From: Methylothermaceae bacterium
Lineage (GTDB): Bacteria > Pseudomonadota > Gammaproteobacteria > Methylococcales > Methylothermaceae
Direction of reading: 5' to 3'
DNA: 37,225 nt
NCBI GenBank assembly: GCA_026981855.1
Contig: JALSIB010000055.1
Span: 1-37,225 of the forward strand
Part shown: in pieces, positions 34,236-37,225 of the stretch
How the letters are laid out: each line of letters opens with the position of its first letter
Numbering within the stretch: the first letter of the stretch is position 1
Made by a program: the position numbers and the translations under genes
The notes under the pieces: generated by a model
Database searches by the model: none
Told to the model about the DNA's origin: nothing
Seen by the model: the letters and a program-made list of their open reading frames with translations, nothing else

Positions 34236-34754
34236 TTGAACGAAAAAGAGGCTATTGAAAAAGCTACTGCCGACGCATTCATCAAATTGTATAACTCTGA
34301 ATTTGGAACATCTTTTTCAATTGTTGAACACTCAGATGCCCCAGATATTCGTTGCAAAGATCCAGATGGAAACACATTCAATTTTGAAATTACCCTGACA
34401 GAGGATAGGCCAGGAGACATACAAGCAAACCTCGGTAGATCTAATCATAGGAGTTTAGAATCACTGAAAGAACATCTTGTCAACGTAAAAGCCGGAAGAT
34501 CTAATCCTTTTGAAAGAGTGAGTTGTCTGCAAGGTAATGTAACTGCAATGATTATAAGTAGAATAAAGCCTAAATTGAAAAAAGATTACGGAAACAATGT
34601 TGCCCTTGTAATCAGAGATGCATCACCTATAGACTGGGATTGGGACATGGTTATAGATCAAATTAAATCCCAGCTTGATTTGGAAAGAAATCCATTTGAT
34701 AAAGGAATTTGGATCATAACATACCGAAAAGATAAAATTTATAGTATCTTATAA
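34236..34754 (+). CDS. Cassette protein of unknown family, possible PD-(D/E)XK-like
   Basis: A 172-residue protein starting at TTG 34236, eight bases after GGGGGT. Near residue 35 it has SDAPDIRCKDPDGNTFNFEIT. The PD..-(about 17 residues)-E-X-T arrangement resembles the PD-(D/E)XK nuclease-like core, where EVT/EIT replaces EXK in many distant members. Further features: a helical middle (SLESLKEHLVNVK), RIKPKLKKDYGNNVALVIRD and IWIITYRKDKIYSI. No family is firmly recognised and nuclease activity is not shown. Confidence 0.7.
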   Translation: MNEKEAIEKATADAFIKLYNSEFGTSFSIVEHSDAPDIRCKDPDGNTFNFEITLTEDRPGDIQANLGRSNHRSLESLKEHLVNVKAGRSNPFERVSCLQGNVTAMIISRIKPKLKKDYGNNVALVIRDASPIDWDWDMVIDQIKSQLDLERNPFDKGIWIITYRKDKIYSIL

Positions 34755-34766
34755 TCTTTCAAGAAG

Positions 34767-34898
34767 CCCTAACCAGCGGCTGCAAGGGACGGCAAACAGC
34801 TCGGCGGTTTTTGCAAGGCAGTGCCCCGCGCAAAACTTAGCAGCATTTCCAGGCTCGTTGCCCCGCATGTTTGCCGCCCCTGAGCCGTAGCGTTAGCG
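34767..34898 (+). other. attC site 2 (132 bp)
   Basis: R'' CCCTAAC and R' GTTAGCG (34892-34898). The inner arms share CTAAC...CGGCT..A.GG..CGGCAAACA and its complement (TGTTTGCCG...AGCCGTAGCGTTAG). The centre is long and variable. Confidence 0.9.
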
Positions 34899-34920
34899 GA
34901 AATTTACTCGGAGGTATAAA

Positions 34921-35133
34921 GTGAATACAGAATATACTGCTGTAATCAAAAAAGAAGGAGAATGGTGGATTGGATGGATCGAAGAAATTCCAGGGGTAAA
35001 TTGCCAGGAAAAAACTCGTGAGGATTTACTTGAAACTATAAAGGTCACCCTGAAGGAGGCCTTGGAGTTTAACCGCAAGGATGCACTTTCTGCTGCGGGA
35101 TCCAATTACAGTGAAGAAAAAATAGCTGTATGA
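34921..35133 (+). CDS. hicB: HicB-type antitoxin
   Basis: A 70-residue protein with the HicB fold signature: YTAVIKKEGEWWIGWIEEIPG, then VNCQEKTREDLLETIKVTLKEALEF. It lacks a DNA-binding C-terminal domain, as in the short HicB group. It starts at GTG eight bases after GGAGG. Its stop overlaps hicA by 4 bp (ATGA), so translation is coupled. Confidence 0.9.
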   Translation: MNTEYTAVIKKEGEWWIGWIEEIPGVNCQEKTREDLLETIKVTLKEALEFNRKDALSAAGSNYSEEKIAV

Positions 35134-35318
35134 AGCGAAGCCAGTTATTGAAATATCTTCGTGCCAATGGGTGTGAGTTGTTGAGAGAGGGCGGTCGTCA
35201 TTCGTGGTGGTATAATCCATCCCAAAATAAGCGGTCGGCCATACCGCGCCACTCGGAGATCAAGGATATTCTTGCCAGAAAAATATGCAAAGACCTTGGC
35301 GTAAAGCTAATCAAATAA
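35130..35318 (+). CDS. hicA: HicA-type mRNA interferase toxin
   Basis: A 62-residue double-stranded RNA-binding-fold toxin that cleaves mRNA. It has KRSQLLKYLRANGCELLREGG, the catalytic His in GGRHSWWYNP, and RSAIPRHSEIKDILARKICKDLG. The order antitoxin-toxin is the reverse of classical E. coli hicAB but is usual in this subgroup. It may stabilise the array. The stop is 2 bp from attC 3. Confidence 0.93.
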   Translation: MKRSQLLKYLRANGCELLREGGRHSWWYNPSQNKRSAIPRHSEIKDILARKICKDLGVKLIK

Positions 35319-35319
35319 C

Positions 35320-35391
35320 CGCTAACAATGCGCTCGTTCGGACGCAAACTCCGCTGCGCTTCGTTTGCGCCGCACAGCTTGGTCGTTATGC
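35320..35391 (+). other. attC site 3 (72 bp)
   Basis: R'' CGCTAAC and R' GTTATGC (35385-35391). The arms include GCGCTCGTTCGGACGCAAACT and CGTTTGCGCCGCACAGCTTGG around a CCGCTGCGCT centre. It closely resembles attC 4 in size and in the AGCTTGGTCGTTA end. Confidence 0.9.
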
Positions 35392-35466
35392 CACGGTATC
35401 CTAGGTTTGGTAGTCAGTTAATTCTTGTGGAGCCAATCAATAAATTGACTTTATGGTCTAAATAAA

Positions 35467-37035
35467 ATGAGTAATCCAATTACTATACGCAAGCTAATAG
35501 ACCGCATCACATCTGGTGATATTCGAATACCTGCCTTCCAGAGGGACTTTGTGTGGGAGCCTGAGCAGGTGGCTTTTCTCTTAGATAGTATATACAAAGA
35601 ATTTCCTATCGGAACAGTAATTCTATGGAAAACGGATACTCGGCTAAGCACAGAAAAAAGGCTTGGGTTATTTGATCTGCCTGAGCCACATAAAGATTAC
35701 CCTGTAAACTACGTTTTAGACGGACAGCAACGTCTAACTGCATTATTTAGTGTATTCCAAACAGAGCTGGATCCAATATCTGACGAATGGGTTGATATAT
35801 ATTTTGATATGTATGCCGAGGAAAATATGCAGGAATCGTTGTTTTTGGCGCTAGATAAATCTGAAGTCGATCCGTTGCGTCATTTTCCCGTTAATACTCT
35901 TTTTGACCCGGTTTCTTATCGGGCGGCTACCAATAAGCTAGATGATGAAATTATATTGAAACTCGATAACCTTCAATCAAGGTTTAAAGAATATCTGATT
36001 CCTAATGAAGTTTTTGAGTCGGAAGATAGAAATAAAGTGGCTATTGTGTTCGAGAGAATTAATCGAGCAGGAACAGAATTAGATGTATTCGAGCTTCTTT
36101 CTGCTTGGAGCTGGTCTGATGATTTTGACCTAGTAGAAAAATTTCGGATGCTTCAAGAGTCGATCGCGGAACATAACTTCGCTGATTTAATTGATGATAA
36201 AGACCTTCAACTCAGAATTTGCGCCGGTGTTATTTCTGGAGAGACAACGCCGCAAGTTATTATGGCTCTTCAGGGAGAAGAGATACGCTTGAATTTCTCA
36301 AAAATAGAGAAAGGTATCTTGGGGGCTTTGGATTTCCTAAAACGCGAAGCAAATGTTAAGCATTATAAGATGCTGCCTTTCCCTGGGCTGCTTGTGCCTT
36401 TATCTGTGTTTTTCGCAACGGACAGTGAGGATGGATTCCGGTATACGTCAAAGCAACGTGACAAGATTCTTAGATGGTTTTGGAGGTCGCTGTTTACTCG
36501 CCGGTTTTCCGCGGGCGTAAATAGGAGACAACGGGAGGATATTGCTGAGTTGTTAAAACTAAAAAATAATGAAGATTATGATATGAAGCTGCCTGAAGCA
36601 GATGTGCGCATAGATTTTAAGCAGAGTCCGTTTTCTAGTGGCAGTGCAAATGGTCGGGTGATGATTTTGCTTTTAAACTCAACGATGCCGCACTCGCTTT
36701 TAAGTGGTGCAAAAATTGATCTTGATAATGTTTTGAAGAAAGGTAGTAAGCATGAATACCATCACATATTCCCGCAGAAATATCTAGAAAGGTTGGGATT
36801 TGATAGAAAACAGGCAAACGTCCTTGCAAACATCTGTTTCTTAACAAGGAGCGACAATAACAATATTAAAGATAAGGCTCCATATGAATATGTTGCAAGT
36901 ATACCAGATGAAGTGAGGGTTGAATATCTTGCAAGTGCGCTATGTCCGGAAAATATTGCAGAACTAGATTATCCAGAATTCTTAAAGGTTAGATCCGAAA
37001 TAATAGAAAGACGAGCGAAGGAGCTTATGGCATAA
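35467..37035 (+). CDS. DUF262 / HNH protein, GmrSD-like putative anti-phage nuclease
   Basis: A 522-residue protein. The N-terminal DUF262 (GmrS-like, ParB-type NTPase) domain has IRIPAFQRDFVWEPEQ, PIGTVILW and the DGQQRLTALF motif (about residues 90-100), then VFERINRAGTELDVFELLSA. The C-terminal third has an HNH-like region YHHIFPQKYLERLG with ANICFLTRSDNNNIKDKAP. This combination in one chain occurs in type IV modification-dependent restriction systems related to GmrSD, so a phage defence role is likely but unproven here. ATG 35467 lacks a clear ribosome binding site. The stop lies inside the R'' core of attC 4. Confidence 0.85.
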   Translation: MSNPITIRKLIDRITSGDIRIPAFQRDFVWEPEQVAFLLDSIYKEFPIGTVILWKTDTRLSTEKRLGLFDLPEPHKDYPVNYVLDGQQRLTALFSVFQTELDPISDEWVDIYFDMYAEENMQESLFLALDKSEVDPLRHFPVNTLFDPVSYRAATNKLDDEIILKLDNLQSRFKEYLIPNEVFESEDRNKVAIVFERINRAGTELDVFELLSAWSWSDDFDLVEKFRMLQESIAEHNFADLIDDKDLQLRICAGVISGETTPQVIMALQGEEIRLNFSKIEKGILGALDFLKREANVKHYKMLPFPGLLVPLSVFFATDSEDGFRYTSKQRDKILRWFWRSLFTRRFSAGVNRRQREDIAELLKLKNNEDYDMKLPEADVRIDFKQSPFSSGSANGRVMILLLNSTMPHSLLSGAKIDLDNVLKKGSKHEYHHIFPQKYLERLGFDRKQANVLANICFLTRSDNNNIKDKAPYEYVASIPDEVRVEYLASALCPENIAELDYPEFLKVRSEIIERRAKELMA

Positions 37036-37101
37036 CAAGGCGCTGCACTGGACACCAATTCCGCTGCGCTCCATTGGCGCCAGTGAGCTTGGTCGTTAGG
37101 T
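37030..37101 (+). other. attC site 4 (72 bp)
   Basis: R'' GCATAAC (37030-37036) and R' GTTAGGT (37095-37101). The arms GCGCTGCACTGGACACCAAT and CATTGGCGCCAGTGAGCTT flank TCCGCTGCGCTC. The R' box is contacted or cut by the transposase-bearing element that follows, its TGT beginning at 37101. Confidence 0.88.
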
Positions 37102-37225
37102 GTCAAGACCCGCGAGATTATTTACTGGTAACTTGAAGGAATCGGGTTTTTTCTCATACCAATTTTGTAGTGTTTGCATGGGCGTTTTGTGATTCAGGGC
37201 TCGTTGAGGGATGTGATAGAGGTAG
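37096..37225 (-). CDS. C-terminal end of an IS481-type transposase (partial)
   Basis: On the minus strand the last 42 codons read YHIPQRALNHKTPMQTLQNW, then YEKKPDSFKLPVNNLAG and LDT, before TAA at 37096-37098. HIPQRALxxKTPxxALxxWxxxxP is the typical end of IS481/IS3-related DDE transposases. The rest lies beyond the right edge. The final codons and TGT end coincide with TGTCAAGACC, which looks like the terminal repeat of an IS481 element, and the stop is formed by the attC GTTAG. Confidence 0.8.
   Translation of the reverse strand, partial: YLYHIPQRALNHKTPMQTLQNWYEKKPDSFKLPVNNLAGLDT
37101..37225. mobile_element. End of an insertion sequence (IS481 group), partial
   Basis: The element appears to start with TGTCAAGACC at 37101, right at the attC 4 crossover, and runs out of the window. 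Only one terminal repeat is visible, so neither a target duplication nor full length can be determined. Confidence 0.6.

Larger units (their letters stand above)
33590..37095 (+). mobile_element. Integron gene-cassette array (four cassettes)
   Basis: Four consecutive cassettes are bounded by G^TT crossover points at 33589, 34206, 34892, 35385 and 37095, each ending in an attC site. Sizes are about 617, 686, 493 and 1710 bp, all ORFs in the plus direction with short leaders. The region is much more AT-rich than the preceding core and each cassette differs in attC type, as in mobile arrays. No integrase is visible. Confidence 0.85.

Overview
The window is chromosomal DNA of a gammaproteobacterium. 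RNase T, the UbiK/ComM pair, MlaA, GlnK-AmtB and an elongator tRNA-Met with gammaproteobacterial features support this. A periplasmic formate dehydrogenase, a copper-protein operon and an SBP56/methanethiol-oxidase family protein would suit a methylotroph, methanotroph or sulfur-oxidising lineage, but that is inference; no diagnostic gene such as pmo, mxaF or sox is present. The core (1 to about 33.2 kb) is GC-rich and densely packed, while the last 3.7 kb is AT-rich and foreign-looking.

1-9.7 kb holds housekeeping genes: monothiol glutaredoxin (grxD), RNase T (rnt), lipid-transport lipoprotein MlaA, dihydroorotase (pyrC), an FmdB-type zinc ribbon protein, aspartyl-tRNA synthetase (aspS), quinolinate synthase (nadA), GTP cyclohydrolase II (ribA), an unknown membrane protein, an HDOD signalling protein and tRNA-Met(CAT) with a textbook promoter.

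9.8-17.7 kb is more accessory. A three-gene operon encodes a membrane-tethered periplasmic protein, a two-domain multicopper oxidase with a C-terminal anchor and a membrane-tethered cupredoxin. It ends in a strong terminator. Next come a DedA/YqaA-type membrane protein, an SBP56-family periplasmic protein, a DUF4242 protein, a NemR-like TetR repressor with an operator inside its own promoter, and two unknown proteins.

17.7-27 kb contains a Tim44-like protein, molybdopterin genes moaC and moaDE (which can supply the cofactor of the formate dehydrogenase), inorganic pyrophosphatase, a DUF2797 protein, ubiK-comM, glnK-amtB, a MarR regulator with a C-terminal cysteine cluster divergent from a small cytochrome c, and spermidine synthase.

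27-32.1 kb is a complete formate dehydrogenase operon: Tat-target small protein, catalytic molybdo-subunit with Cys rather than Sec, four-cluster ferredoxin subunit, small lipoprotein and cytochrome b gamma subunit. A SAM-dependent methyltransferase follows.

33.5-37.1 kb is an array of four integron gene cassettes, delimited by a possible attI-like site and four attC sites of 115, 132, 72 and 72 bp. No integrase gene is visible in the window. Cargo: a tiny 25-codon ORF plus an ABM-fold protein, an unknown protein with a possible PD-(D/E)XK motif, a HicB-HicA toxin-antitoxin pair, and a DUF262/HNH (GmrSD-like) putative defence nuclease. The window ends in the 3' end of an IS481-type transposase that abuts the crossover point of the last attC site.
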